36,154 nt of DNA from the NCBI GenBank assembly GCA_045613065.1, contig JAZLAH010000071.1:1-36154 (forward strand). The letters run 5' to 3'. This document shows, piece after piece, positions 14,522 to 22,778 of this stretch. This DNA is from Fimenecus sp045613065. GTDB taxonomy: Bacteria > Bacillota > Clostridia > Oscillospirales > Acutalibacteraceae. Numbering within the stretch: position 1 is the stretch's first letter; each line of letters begins with the position of its first letter. Under the pieces are notes generated by a model. The model was not told the origin of the DNA. It saw only the letters and a list, made by a program, of their open reading frames with translations, and did not search any database. Both the position numbers and the translations under genes were made by a program.

Positions 14522-14951
14522 GCGCAAAATGCAAAGTGCATAGCGCAAAATGATTGTAGGTGATTAGAATATGGATGAAAATATTATAGAGAGTAAAAGT
14601 TTTCAATTTGCTGTGAGAATAGTTAATTTATATAAACACTTAACAAATGATAAAAAAGAATATGTTATGTCAAAACAACTTTTAAAATGTGGCACTAGCA
14701 TAGGTGCAAATGTTGCAGAAGCAGAAAGAGGTCAGACAAAAGCTGATTTTTATGCAAAATTAAGTATTGCATTGAAAGAAGCACATGAAACATATTATTG
14801 GTTACGATTGTTAAATACAACAGAGTATCTAACTGAAAAAGAATTTGTTTCAATTGAAAAAGATATAAAAGAAATTATTGCATTATTAATGGCAATTTGT
14901 AAGACGACACAGCAAAATAAAAAATAATTTTGCGTTTTGCATTTTGCATTT
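14522..14951. mobile_element. Heptad-arm inverted element carrying a four-helix-bundle gene
   Basis: The left arm 14522-14552 has units GCAAAAT, GCAAAGT, GCATAGC, GCAAAAT. The right arm 14927-14951 has ATTTTGC, GTTTTGC, ATTTTGC, ATTT. Between them is one complete gene with its own ribosome site. The arms could pair over about 20 bases with one mismatch and G-T pairs. The left arm abuts the ctsR stop, the right arm overlaps the stop of the internal gene, and the mcsA ribosome site begins right after. It lacks the GCAACGCAGTTCC core of the non-coding copies. Insertion into a normally tight ctsR-mcsA unit is inferred from the usual operon order in Firmicutes. Confidence 0.65.
14571..14927 (+). 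CDS. Four-helix-bundle protein (23S rRNA IVS/S23 family)
   Basis: This 118-residue protein matches the family found in 23S rRNA intervening sequences and in Avd of diversity-generating retroelements. Typical elements are SFQFAVRIVNLYKHL (10-24), SKQLLKCGTSIGANVAEA (34-51) and DFYAKLSIALKEAHETYYWLRLL (59-81), followed by a last amphipathic helix and a polar basic end. Its molecular role is not established; nucleic-acid binding is known for Avd-like members. It has its own AGGTG site and looks more AT-rich than ctsR and mcsA by eye. It lies between inverted heptad arms inside the heat-shock operon, so it would be induced with it. No rRNA sequence or reverse transcriptase is near. Confidence 0.88.
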   Translation: MDENIIESKSFQFAVRIVNLYKHLTNDKKEYVMSKQLLKCGTSIGANVAEAERGQTKADFYAKLSIALKEAHETYYWLRLLNTTEYLTEKEFVSIEKDIKEIIALLMAICKTTQQNKK

Positions 14952-14968
14952 GAACGGAGTGAATTATT

Positions 14969-15478
14969 ATGTTATGTCAAAATTGTGGAAAATATGAGGC
15001 TACAACTCATGTTAAAAGAATTATAAATGGTGAAAGTGCAGAGGCTCATCTCTGTCAGGATTGTGCAAAGGCACTTGGTTACAATGATGTTTTTGGTGGT
15101 TTTGGGAACACATTTACAGATTTGCTTGGTTCGTTTTTTGGTGAACCACAGACAGCAACACTCAGTTCCCGTACAATCCGTTGTGAAAAATGTGGAAACA
15201 CATTCAATGACATTGTGAATAACGGAAAACTTGGTTGTGCAGATTGTTATGCAACATTTTATGACAAACTTTTACCATCATTACAACGAATCCACGGAAA
15301 AACTCGTCATGAAGGTAAAAATCCTACAATAATCAAAACTGAAGTTAAAACAGCTGAAAATCTGATGGAAAATCTTGAAAATGAACTGAGAACTGCAATC
15401 AGTGAACAGAATTTTGAAAAAGCAGCTGAACTTCGTGACAGAATAAATGAGTTGAAAGCAGGTGGCAAAAATGAGTAA
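14969..15478 (+). CDS. mcsA: McsA, activator of the McsB arginine kinase
   Basis: McsA binds and activates McsB in the CtsR/ClpC protein quality-control circuit. The 169-residue protein has two zinc-binding Cys pairs of pairs: Cys3, 6, 29 and 32, and Cys72, 75, 90 and 93. It ends with a UvrB/C-type motif at about 137-163 (NELRTAISEQNFEKAAELRDRI). CGGAGTG precedes the ATG and lies directly after the right arm of the upstream element. Its last codons overlap mcsB by 8 bases, so translation is coupled. Confidence 0.94.
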   Translation: MLCQNCGKYEATTHVKRIINGESAEAHLCQDCAKALGYNDVFGGFGNTFTDLLGSFFGEPQTATLSSRTIRCEKCGNTFNDIVNNGKLGCADCYATFYDKLLPSLQRIHGKTRHEGKNPTIIKTEVKTAENLMENLENELRTAISEQNFEKAAELRDRINELKAGGKNE

Positions 15479-16481
15479 CAGATGGTATTTAGGCGTTGGT
15501 GAGCAGAGTGACATTGTCGTTAGCACTCGAATTCGCCTTGCAAGAAACATAAGTGAATATCCTTTCCCCAATAAATTGAATACTAAAAACAGAATAGAAC
15601 TTAATAATATTATTAAGGATGCTATGGAAAAGGATAATAAATACGATTTGCGATTTGTAGAGATGAAAACTCTTGCTCGTTTTGAGGCTGCATCAATGGC
15701 GGAACGCCATATTATCAGTCCTGAATTTGCATCTGACGATAATGGTCGTGCATTTATGATTTCCAAAGATGAGGATATTTGCATAATGCTCAATGAAGAA
15801 GACCATATTAGATTACAGGTGATGAAATCTGGATTTGCTCTTGATGAGGCATATCAGGTTGCAGACGAAATCGACGACTTAATCGGAAACAGGCTGAATT
15901 TCGCCTTTGACAAGCGTATCGGATATCTTACACAATGTCCTACAAACCTTGGTACAGGTATGAGAGCATCTGTAATGCTCCATCTTCCTGCACTTACAAT
16001 GAATGGACAGATTCATAAGCTTATCAACACAATTTCAAAGCTTGGTCTTACATTCCGCGGTGCATTTGGTGAGGGTACAAAGGCAATCGGTGATATGTAT
16101 CAGCTCTCTAATCAGATTACTCTCGGTATTTCCGAAGAATTTGCAATAAAAAATCTTAAAGCAATCACATTACAACTTTGTGCAAATGAGAGAACAGCCC
16201 GAGAAGAACTTTTGAAGTCAATTAATACTGACGACGCAATTTTCCGTGCATACGGAACACTCAAATGGGCAAGACTCTTATCAACAAAGGAACTTATGGA
16301 AAATCTTTCACTTGTACGTCTTGGTTCAGTTACGGGAAAAATTAACGTTCCTATTGAAACTGTCAATGAATTGATGATTTCAATGCAACCTGCAAGTATC
16401 AATTCTCGTGCAGGACAAAAACTCCCTACACAGGAAAGAGATATGGTACGAGCAACAGAGGTAAGGAATAGATTGAATTAA
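15471..16481 (+). CDS. mcsB: McsB, protein arginine kinase
   Basis: McsB phosphorylates arginines on aggregated or damaged proteins, marking them for ClpCP. I start at ATG 15471 (336 residues), because AGGTGG lies 6-7 bases before it; the in-frame GTG 15462 falls inside that site. Phosphagen-kinase motifs include STRIRLARN (18-26), NEEDHIRLQ, and the RGAFGEGTKAIGDMYQLSNQ segment. RDMVRA at 323-328 is the phosphoarginine-binding RDxxRA allosteric motif. It overlaps mcsA by 8 bases. Between it and clpC lies a hairpin-type repeat element. Confidence 0.95.
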   Translation: MSNRWYLGVGEQSDIVVSTRIRLARNISEYPFPNKLNTKNRIELNNIIKDAMEKDNKYDLRFVEMKTLARFEAASMAERHIISPEFASDDNGRAFMISKDEDICIMLNEEDHIRLQVMKSGFALDEAYQVADEIDDLIGNRLNFAFDKRIGYLTQCPTNLGTGMRASVMLHLPALTMNGQIHKLINTISKLGLTFRGAFGEGTKAIGDMYQLSNQITLGISEEFAIKNLKAITLQLCANERTAREELLKSINTDDAIFRAYGTLKWARLLSTKELMENLSLVRLGSVTGKINVPIETVNELMISMQPASINSRAGQKLPTQERDMVRATEVRNRLN

Positions 16482-16499
16482 AGATTAAGGAAAAGGTAT

Positions 16500-16634
16500 T
16501 TGGCTCCCATTGTCAGACGAACTGTCGACGAAGTTGACTGAGAGGTAGTAAAAGTGATAGCTGATAAATAATTTATTGTATTTATCTCTCCCTCAGTCTG
16601 TTACGCAGACAGCTCCCACGTCATAGGGAGCCAA
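16500..16634. mobile_element. Hairpin-type miniature element with TTGGCTCCC ends
   Basis: TTGGCTCCC (16500-16508) and GGGAGCCAA (16626-16634) are perfect inverted ends of a 135-bp non-coding segment. Inner arms GACTGAGAG (16536-16544) and CTCTCCCTCAGTC (16586-16598) also pair, as does GTCTG/CAGAC near 16596-16610. Similar CTCCCTCAGTC-type hairpins are, from memory, frequent in gut clostridial genomes. TTGGCTCCC also appears inside heptad elements at 1072 and (reverse) 29886. It sits between mcsB and clpC and could form an mRNA hairpin within the operon. Confidence 0.6.
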
Positions 16635-16668
16635 TAATTATAATTTATGAAATTGAGGTGAAATGACA

Positions 16669-19098
16669 ATGTACAACTTTACAGGTTTTAGTGAAAAGGC
16701 AAATTTGGCGCTGAACTCGGCACTCGAAATTGCTGAAGATTCAGGTCACACATATATTGGTAGTGAACACATTCTGTTAGGTATTCTTGGAGTTTCGGAC
16801 TCTGTTGCAGGAAAGCTTCTTAATTCAAAAGGTATAACCTATTCAAAGATTTACGAAGTTGTTTGTCAGACAATCGGCACTGGGTTGCCAACGGAATTGA
16901 ATCCGTCGGATTTTACACCACGAAGCAAACACATTGTTGAAAGTGCATTGGCTCTTGCAAATTCTATGGGACAGTCACTTGCAGGTACAGAGCACATCCT
17001 TATTTCACTTTGTCGTGAAGGTAGTGGTTACGGTTGTCAGCTCCTTAATCGTATGGGAGTAAGTCCACAGAGCTTAATCCGTGATATTGCAAGTTTTACA
17101 GGCAATAAAAACAGTCAGCAGAAATCATTTGGTCAGCAAAGTAAAAAATCTAATTCAGTTCTCGAAAAGTTTTCAAGAGATTTAACAAGTCTTGCAAGAG
17201 AGAATAAAATTGACCCTGTAATCGGTCGTGAAAATGAAATTCAACGAGTAATTCAAATTTTATCACGAAGAAGTAAAAATAATCCTTGCTTAATCGGTGA
17301 ACCGGGTGTTGGTAAAACTGCTATTGCAGAGGGTCTTGCACTTAAAATTGCAAAGGGAACTGTTCCTGAACTTTTGAAAGATAAAAAAATTGTGTCACTT
17401 GATTTGACAGGAATGGTAGCAGGAACAAAATATCGTGGCGACTTTGAAGAACGAATAAAAGGCATTATTGACGAAGTCAAGGAGTCAAAGGATATTATTC
17501 TTTTTATTGACGAGGTGCATACACTTATAGGCACAGGTAGTGCTGAAGGTGCAGTTGATGCAGCAAATATCCTGAAACCCTCTTTGGCTCGTGGTGAATT
17601 GCAGTTAATCGGTGCTACAACCATCGACGAATATCGTAAAAATATTGAAAAAGATGCAGCACTTGAACGACGTTTTCAGCCTGTTATGGTTGGTGAACCA
17701 TCAACTGATGAGGCTGTTGAAATCCTTAAAGGAATCCGTGACAAATATGAGGCACACCATAAGGTGAAAATTACAGACGAAGCAATAAAATCAGCCGTAA
17801 TGCTTTCACACAGATATATCGGTGACAGATTTTTACCTGACAAAGCAATCGATTTGATTGATGAGGCTTGTTCAAAAGTGCGTTTGGAATCCCTTACTCC
17901 ACCTAAAGAAATCAAAGACATGGAAAACCGACTTAATTCAATCTGTGCCGAAAAGGAGATGGCAGTAAATCAGCAGGATTTTGAACGAGCAGCACTTCTT
18001 CGTGATGAAGAAAAATCACTTCAGCAGGAATTGAATTTAGAAAAAGCAAAGTGGCAGTCCTCATCACCTGAACGTGATTTGTCCGTAACGGAAACTGAAA
18101 TCGCAGAAATTGTGTCGGGATGGACAGGAGTTCCTGTAAGCAGAATGACTCAGGAGGAAAGTGAAAAGCTCCTCAATATGGAATCGGAAATTCACAAGAG
18201 AATTGTGGGTCAAGAAAAGGCCGTTTCAGCAGTAAGCCGTGCAATACGTCGTGGTCGTGCAGGACTCAAAGACCCCAAAAGACCAATGGGAACATTCCTT
18301 TTCTGTGGTCCTACTGGTGTTGGTAAAACTGAACTTACAAAAGCACTTTCCGAAGCAATGTTCGGTGACGAAAATGCTATGATAAGACTTGATATGTCGG
18401 AATTTATGGAAAAGCACACGGTTTCAAAGCTTATCGGTTCACCACCAGGATATGTGGGATTTGACGAAGGTGGTCAGCTTACTGAAAAAGTACGTAGAAA
18501 ACCTTATTCCGTAATTCTCTTTGATGAAATTGAAAAAGCACATCCTGATGTTTTCAATGCCCTTTTGCAGATTCTTGATGACGGTATTCTGACGGATTCA
18601 CAGGGTAGGAGAGTGGATTTCAAAAACTGTGTGATTATTATGACATCAAATGTTGGTGCAAGGCTTATAAATGAAGAAAGAACCACATTCGGTTTCACAG
18701 CAAATGAAAACAGCCACTCTGACGATAAAATCAAAGAGGCTGTTATGGATGAATTGAAAAGAACGTTCCGTCCTGAATTTTTAAACAGAATCGACGACAC
18801 AATCGTTTTTACAAGACTTTCACAGGATGATATTAAGGAAATTGCAAAACGTCTTTTAAAATCCCTTGAAAAACGAATGAGTGATATTGAGATTAGTATG
18901 ACATTTGATGAATCCGTTATAGATTTTGTGTCAAAGGAGGGCTTCGATAAAATCTATGGTGCAAGACCGTTAAAACGAGCAATCCAAACGAAAATCGAAG
19001 ATATCCTCTCTGAAAAAATTCTTGATAAATCACTTGAAAAAGGCAAGTCATATATCTGCACAATAAATAATAATCAGCTGATGGTAAATATCTGTTGA
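16669..19098 (+). CDS. clpC: ClpC, AAA+ unfoldase of the ClpCP protease
   Basis: ClpC unfolds substrates, including arginine-phosphorylated proteins, for ClpP. I start at ATG 16669 (809 residues), because GAGGTG (16655-16660) is 8 bases before it but only 2 before ATG 16663. Domains in order are a double Clp-N repeat at 1-145, AAA1 with Walker A GEPGVGKT (210-217) and IDEVH (280-284), and a UVR-type middle domain near 430-450 (NQQDFERAALLRDEEKSL). AAA2 has GPTGVGKT (547-554), pore loop GYVG (594-597) and FDEIEKAHPD near 618-627. The UVR-like middle domain separates ClpC from ClpB. It is the last gene of the operon and ends at a strong terminator. Confidence 0.97.
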   Translation: MYNFTGFSEKANLALNSALEIAEDSGHTYIGSEHILLGILGVSDSVAGKLLNSKGITYSKIYEVVCQTIGTGLPTELNPSDFTPRSKHIVESALALANSMGQSLAGTEHILISLCREGSGYGCQLLNRMGVSPQSLIRDIASFTGNKNSQQKSFGQQSKKSNSVLEKFSRDLTSLARENKIDPVIGRENEIQRVIQILSRRSKNNPCLIGEPGVGKTAIAEGLALKIAKGTVPELLKDKKIVSLDLTGMVAGTKYRGDFEERIKGIIDEVKESKDIILFIDEVHTLIGTGSAEGAVDAANILKPSLARGELQLIGATTIDEYRKNIEKDAALERRFQPVMVGEPSTDEAVEILKGIRDKYEAHHKVKITDEAIKSAVMLSHRYIGDRFLPDKAIDLIDEACSKVRLESLTPPKEIKDMENRLNSICAEKEMAVNQQDFERAALLRDEEKSLQQELNLEKAKWQSSSPERDLSVTETEIAEIVSGWTGVPVSRMTQEESEKLLNMESEIHKRIVGQEKAVSAVSRAIRRGRAGLKDPKRPMGTFLFCGPTGVGKTELTKALSEAMFGDENAMIRLDMSEFMEKHTVSKLIGSPPGYVGFDEGGQLTEKVRRKPYSVILFDEIEKAHPDVFNALLQILDDGILTDSQGRRVDFKNCVIIMTSNVGARLINEERTTFGFTANENSHSDDKIKEAVMDELKRTFRPEFLNRIDDTIVFTRLSQDDIKEIAKRLLKSLEKRMSDIEISMTFDESVIDFVSKEGFDKIYGARPLKRAIQTKIEDILSEKILDKSLEKGKSYICTINNNQLMVNIC

Positions 19099-19138
19099 AA
19101 ATTATGACTGCAACTCAGTTTCAATTATCAAAATAAAA

Positions 19139-19170
19139 CCCTTTGGATTTTTCCAAAGGGCTTTTTGTTT
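19139..19170. terminator. Bidirectional terminator between clpC and the SGNH gene
   Basis: CCCTTTGGA (19139-19147) pairs perfectly with TCCAAAGGG (19152-19160) around TTTT. A T-rich tract follows on the plus strand and an A-rich one precedes, so it should serve both convergent genes. Confidence 0.92.
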
Positions 19171-19172
19171 AA

Positions 19173-20507
19173 TTACATAATATCAATATAATCTTTAAGA
19201 ATTACTGCAGCTTCCGCTCTTGTAATTGACTTATTCAAACTGCATTTTTTTACACTTGAAATCATTTCCATTGTAAGTGCAGTAGCCTTAATCTGCTGTT
19301 TTGGGTCTTTATTACCAATAACAACCATTTTATATGCTGCAGAAACAACATCTAAATAACTTGCGTCATCATTTGAGCTTTCAACAATATCTTTAACACC
19401 TGAAACCTTGTATGTTGCATCAGCAAGTTGCTTCATTGTGATTGGAGCATCATAACCGAATTTTGATTTTGAAGTACCTTTCATAATACCGTGCTGGAAC
19501 ATATATTCAATTGATTTGTATTCCTTTGATTTTGTTGAAACATCATCATATGGGAAGTTAGCATCAGGAAGTGAATCAAGAATCAAATCAGCAATATATC
19601 TGTGACCTTCAGCACTTGGGTGATTCTGTTCACAAACAGTACCTACTGGGTCAATGAATGTATAACCGTACTTCTCAGCACCTTCAGCCATAGGCTTGTT
19701 TGCATAATCAACAATCAATTGACCTACGCTGAGTTTGAGTAAAGCTGCTTCGTTTTTGTCAGCAGTTTCCTGGTCCTGAACACTATTGTCAAACATGCCG
19801 ATTACAACAAGAGTTACATCAGGATTAAGTGCATAAATATCTTCAATCATATAATTCCAGTTGATAACGTAGTTTTTGAAACCAGTTACAAGAGCCTGTG
19901 GTAAAACTCTTATAATATCAGGTAAAGCACCACAAAGAGCAGCAAGGTCAATAAGTGATTCAACAGTATCTAAATCTGTACCTGCGTTTATAAGATACTC
20001 ATAAGCCATATCCATGAATTTCTGGTTTTTTTCTTCGAATTTATCCATTTCTTCATAAATATGCCAGCCAAGGAATGAGCCCCAGTCGTTACCACCGATA
20101 TTGAGTGTGATAAGACCGGCTTCTGCGACTGCTTTTCTGATTTGTGGAATTTTTTCAGCCATAACTTCTTCATCTATTGAATAGAAAAGGAAACGGTCAG
20201 CTTCATAATCATCTTCAAAAATGTAACGCATATCAACTGTTCTGAAACCGATACAAGCCATTGGATGATATACATCTACACCAAGGTCATCAGCAACATG
20301 AGCACCGTATGAACCTTCAACACGAACAAAACGTGTTTCTTTTTCAACAACGTCACTCCAACCACTTGCAACACTATCACCTAAAAGTACATATGAACCA
20401 TAGTCTTCGTACTTCTTTTCATATTTAGTTGCGAAACAAGTAAATAATCCTGACATCATAGTGATAATCAGTAAAACCGCAATGCTTTTTTTAATGAAAT
20501 TATTCAT
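19173..20507 (-). CDS. Secreted SGNH/GDSL hydrolase with SLH-like C-terminal region
   Basis: The 444-residue protein starts with a signal peptide (MNNFIKKSIAVLLIITMMSG, then a Cys at 24 that is not in a good lipobox). The SGNH hydrolase follows: nucleophile block LLGDSVASGW with Ser45, block III IGGNDW with Asn140, and block V NHPSAEGH with His296, so the catalytic set looks complete. From about 320 the sequence changes to repeats resembling S-layer homology domains (YMFQHGIMKG ... and KSITRAEAAVIL near the end), which may anchor it to cell-wall polymers. It likely deacylates a surface polysaccharide or glycan. The substrate is unknown, though the nearby O-acetyltransferase pair is suggestive. 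Confidence 0.82.
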   Translation of the reverse strand: MNNFIKKSIAVLLIITMMSGLFTCFATKYEKKYEDYGSYVLLGDSVASGWSDVVEKETRFVRVEGSYGAHVADDLGVDVYHPMACIGFRTVDMRYIFEDDYEADRFLFYSIDEEVMAEKIPQIRKAVAEAGLITLNIGGNDWGSFLGWHIYEEMDKFEEKNQKFMDMAYEYLINAGTDLDTVESLIDLAALCGALPDIIRVLPQALVTGFKNYVINWNYMIEDIYALNPDVTLVVIGMFDNSVQDQETADKNEAALLKLSVGQLIVDYANKPMAEGAEKYGYTFIDPVGTVCEQNHPSAEGHRYIADLILDSLPDANFPYDDVSTKSKEYKSIEYMFQHGIMKGTSKSKFGYDAPITMKQLADATYKVSGVKDIVESSNDDASYLDVVSAAYKMVVIGNKDPKQQIKATALTMEMISSVKKCSLNKSITRAEAAVILKDYIDIM

Positions 20508-20544
20508 TTAAAGCGCCCCTTATTATAATAAATTTTGACAGACA

Positions 20545-20573
20545 ATTTTATCACATATTAAAATTATAGTCAA
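20545..20573 (-). promoter_or_regulatory. Promoter of the SGNH hydrolase gene
   Basis: On the minus strand TTGACT (20573-20568), a 17-base spacer and TAAAAT (20550-20545); AAGGGGCG then precedes the ATG at 20507. Confidence 0.75.
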
Positions 20574-20617
20574 TAATAAGAAGTTATTAAATATTAATGA
20601 ATAATTTGATATTGTTG

Positions 20618-20645
20618 TTGACGAAAGTATAGTGTATATGATAAT
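20618..20645 (+). promoter_or_regulatory. Promoter of the lipoprotein gene
   Basis: TTGACG (20618-20623) and GATAAT (20640-20645) are 16 bases apart, with a TG just before the -10. The promoter is divergent from the SGNH hydrolase promoter. Confidence 0.65.
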
Positions 20646-20699
20646 ATAAGTGGTGTAATAAAGGCGATATAACTTTATTAAAATTTTGGAGGTAAAACA

Positions 20700-21272
20700 A
20701 TGAAAAAGATTATTGCATTAGTTATGGTAGCTGTGCTTATGCTCACTTTTGCAGCATGTGGCACAAATGGTGGTAAAGAAGAAACTCCTGATGTATCAGT
20801 TGCTTCTCCTGTTGAGCTTCTCAACACAGTATGGGCAACATACGCTGAAGAAGAAAAGTTCCCAGTTGCAGGTGGCGATATGACAGAAGAAAACATGAAT
20901 ATGGAAGGCCCTGGCGTTTATGGTCTTGAAGATGCTGAAGGTTTTGCTAACATCACTCATTTCCCTGCTGAATCATTAGCAAAGATTGATTCTGCTGCAA
21001 CACTTATGCATATGATGAATGCTAACACATTTACAGGTGCTGCTTACCACGTAGTTGACGCTGATATGGCTGCTCTTGCAACAGAAGTTAAGGATAGTGT
21101 TATGGCTACTCGTTGGATGTGTGGTTTCCCTGAAAAGCTTGTTATCGTAACAGTTGGTGAATATATGGTTTCATACTTCGGTAATGGTGAATTAGTAAGC
21201 ACATTTACAGCAAAGCTTCAGGCAGCATATCCATCAGCAACAGTTGTTGTTGACGAAGCAATCGTTGCATAA
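20700..21272 (+). CDS. Putative lipoprotein of unknown function
   Basis: I do not recognise the mature domain. The 190-residue protein has a lipoprotein signal (MKKIIALVMVAVLMLTFAAC, lipid-modified Cys20), then an acidic Gly/Glu/Thr linker and a compact Ala/Met-rich domain. YMVSYFGNGELVSTFTAKLQ near the end suggests a mixed alpha/beta fold with an ATP-independent surface role. GGAGG precedes the ATG. A terminator separates it from the downstream acyltransferase genes, so it is probably monocistronic. Codon use looks strongly biased toward GCT/GAA, like an abundantly expressed protein, but this was judged by eye. Confidence 0.75.
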   Translation: MKKIIALVMVAVLMLTFAACGTNGGKEETPDVSVASPVELLNTVWATYAEEEKFPVAGGDMTEENMNMEGPGVYGLEDAEGFANITHFPAESLAKIDSAATLMHMMNANTFTGAAYHVVDADMAALATEVKDSVMATRWMCGFPEKLVIVTVGEYMVSYFGNGELVSTFTAKLQAAYPSATVVVDEAIVA

Positions 21273-21304
21273 TTTCTTTAAAAAAACCTAAAATAAAATT
21301 ATAG

Positions 21305-21348
21305 TAACCGCTGAAGATTGTTATGCAAATTATCAGCGGTTATTTTTT
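21305..21348 (+). terminator. Terminator of the lipoprotein gene
   Basis: TAACCGCTGA (21305-21314) pairs perfectly with TCAGCGGTTA (21333-21342) around an 18-nt loop, then six T. Confidence 0.85.
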
Positions 21349-21362
21349 AAGGTGAATTATTC

Positions 21363-22763
21363 ATGTTATTTTCAAGTATTCCATTTTTATTTTATTTTCT
21401 GCCGATAGTGCTTTTATTGTACTTCGTTGCACCAAAAAAATTGAAAAATACAGTTTTGCTTCTCTCCAGTTTATTCTTTTATGGTTGGGGTGAACCAAAA
21501 TTCCTTATATTTATGCTGATTTCCATAACACAGGGTTATGTGTTTGGACTGCTTATAGAAAAATATCAGGGCAAAGTATTATCAAAAGTGTTTTTGACAG
21601 CATCTGTACTTTTAAGTCTTGGCATATTGGGTTATTACAAATATGCTGACTTTTTCATCGAGAATTTCAATGCTTTGACAGGTATGTCTGTACCATTGTT
21701 ACGAATTGTTCTTCCAATAGGTATCAGTTTTTATACTTTCCAGATTTTAAGCTATGCAGTTGATGTGTATCGTCAGGATACAAAAGCACAGCGTAATTTT
21801 ATAAATCTTGCAGCATATATTTCAATGTTCCCACAGTTGATTGCAGGTCCGATTGTAAGATATTCAGATATTGCGGTTCAACTTGAAGAACGTACACACT
21901 CTCTTGAAAAAACTGCATTGGGTGTAAGACGATTTATAATTGGTTTAAGTAAAAAAATTCTCCTTGCTAATCTTCTTGGAGAGGTTGTTGCTGATTTCAA
22001 GGCTTCTGACGATAAGTCAGTTCTTTTCTATTGGATTTATGCTTTAGCTTATCTTTTCCATATCTATTTTGACTTCTCAGGTTATAGTGATATGGCAATC
22101 GGTCTTGGTAAAATCTTCGGATTTGATTTCCTTGAAAACTTTAATTATCCGTATATTTCTTCAAGTATTACAGACTTTTGGAGAAGATGGCATATGTCAC
22201 TGGGTAGTTGGTTCAGAGATTATCTTTACTTCCCATTGGGAGGCAATCGAGTTTCAAAACCACGATTCTTCTTTAACTTGTTTGTGGTCTGGATGGCAAC
22301 AGGTTTCTGGCACGGTGCAGCCTGGACTTTCATCTTCTGGGGACTTTATTTTGCAGTGCTTTTGATTATTGAAAAGTCATTCCTCTTGAAATATCTTAAT
22401 AAAACACGAGTGATAAAACACATTTACGTTCTTTTCTTCGTAATTGTAAGTTTTGTGATTTTCGATTCTGTATCATTGGGTGAAGCATTTACAACCGTGG
22501 GAGCAATGCTCGGAGCAGGGGATATACCTGCAATTTCACAAGAGGCGTTGTTCTATCTTAAGAGTTTTGGAACACTCCTTATAATTGCCATAGTTGGTTC
22601 AACTCCATTACCTAAAAAGATAGTTGGTTCAATAGGTAAATCAGTTGTTGGTAAGAATATTGTTTCTGTTGGTGAACCGGTAGTGCTTATTGGAATGTTG
22701 GCACTCTGTACAGCATTCCTTATAGATGGCTCATTTAATCCGTTCTTGTATTTTAGGTTTTAG
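21363..22763 (+). CDS. MBOAT-family polysaccharide O-acyltransferase (AlgI/DltB type)
   Basis: AlgI-type MBOAT proteins move acetyl groups across the membrane for O-acetylation of extracellular polysaccharide. The 466-residue protein is almost entirely membrane-spanning and opens with the family start FYFLPIVLLLYFVAPKKLKN. It has SYAVDVYR at 130-137, the DFSGYSDMAIGLGKIFGF segment near 237-254, FWRRWHMSLGSWFRDYLYFPLGG near 272-294, and catalytic His317 in FWHGAAW. AAGGTG precedes the ATG. A DHHW/AlgJ-like gene follows 15 bases later, the usual partner. DltB is related, but no dltA or dltC is present, so polysaccharide acetylation is more likely than teichoic acid alanylation. Confidence 0.92.
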   Translation: MLFSSIPFLFYFLPIVLLLYFVAPKKLKNTVLLLSSLFFYGWGEPKFLIFMLISITQGYVFGLLIEKYQGKVLSKVFLTASVLLSLGILGYYKYADFFIENFNALTGMSVPLLRIVLPIGISFYTFQILSYAVDVYRQDTKAQRNFINLAAYISMFPQLIAGPIVRYSDIAVQLEERTHSLEKTALGVRRFIIGLSKKILLANLLGEVVADFKASDDKSVLFYWIYALAYLFHIYFDFSGYSDMAIGLGKIFGFDFLENFNYPYISSSITDFWRRWHMSLGSWFRDYLYFPLGGNRVSKPRFFFNLFVVWMATGFWHGAAWTFIFWGLYFAVLLIIEKSFLLKYLNKTRVIKHIYVLFFVIVSFVIFDSVSLGEAFTTVGAMLGAGDIPAISQEALFYLKSFGTLLIIAIVGSTPLPKKIVGSIGKSVVGKNIVSVGEPVVLIGMLALCTAFLIDGSFNPFLYFRF

Positions 22764-22778
22764 AGAGGAGGAGAAACT

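Noticed and set aside
14571..14927. Accessory protein (Avd) of a diversity-generating retroelement
   Set aside because: The family matches, but there is no reverse transcriptase, template repeat or variable repeat in the window.
15462..15478. Frameshift or fusion between mcsA and mcsB
   Set aside because: Both proteins are complete; the 8-base overlap with an internal ribosome site is ordinary translational coupling.
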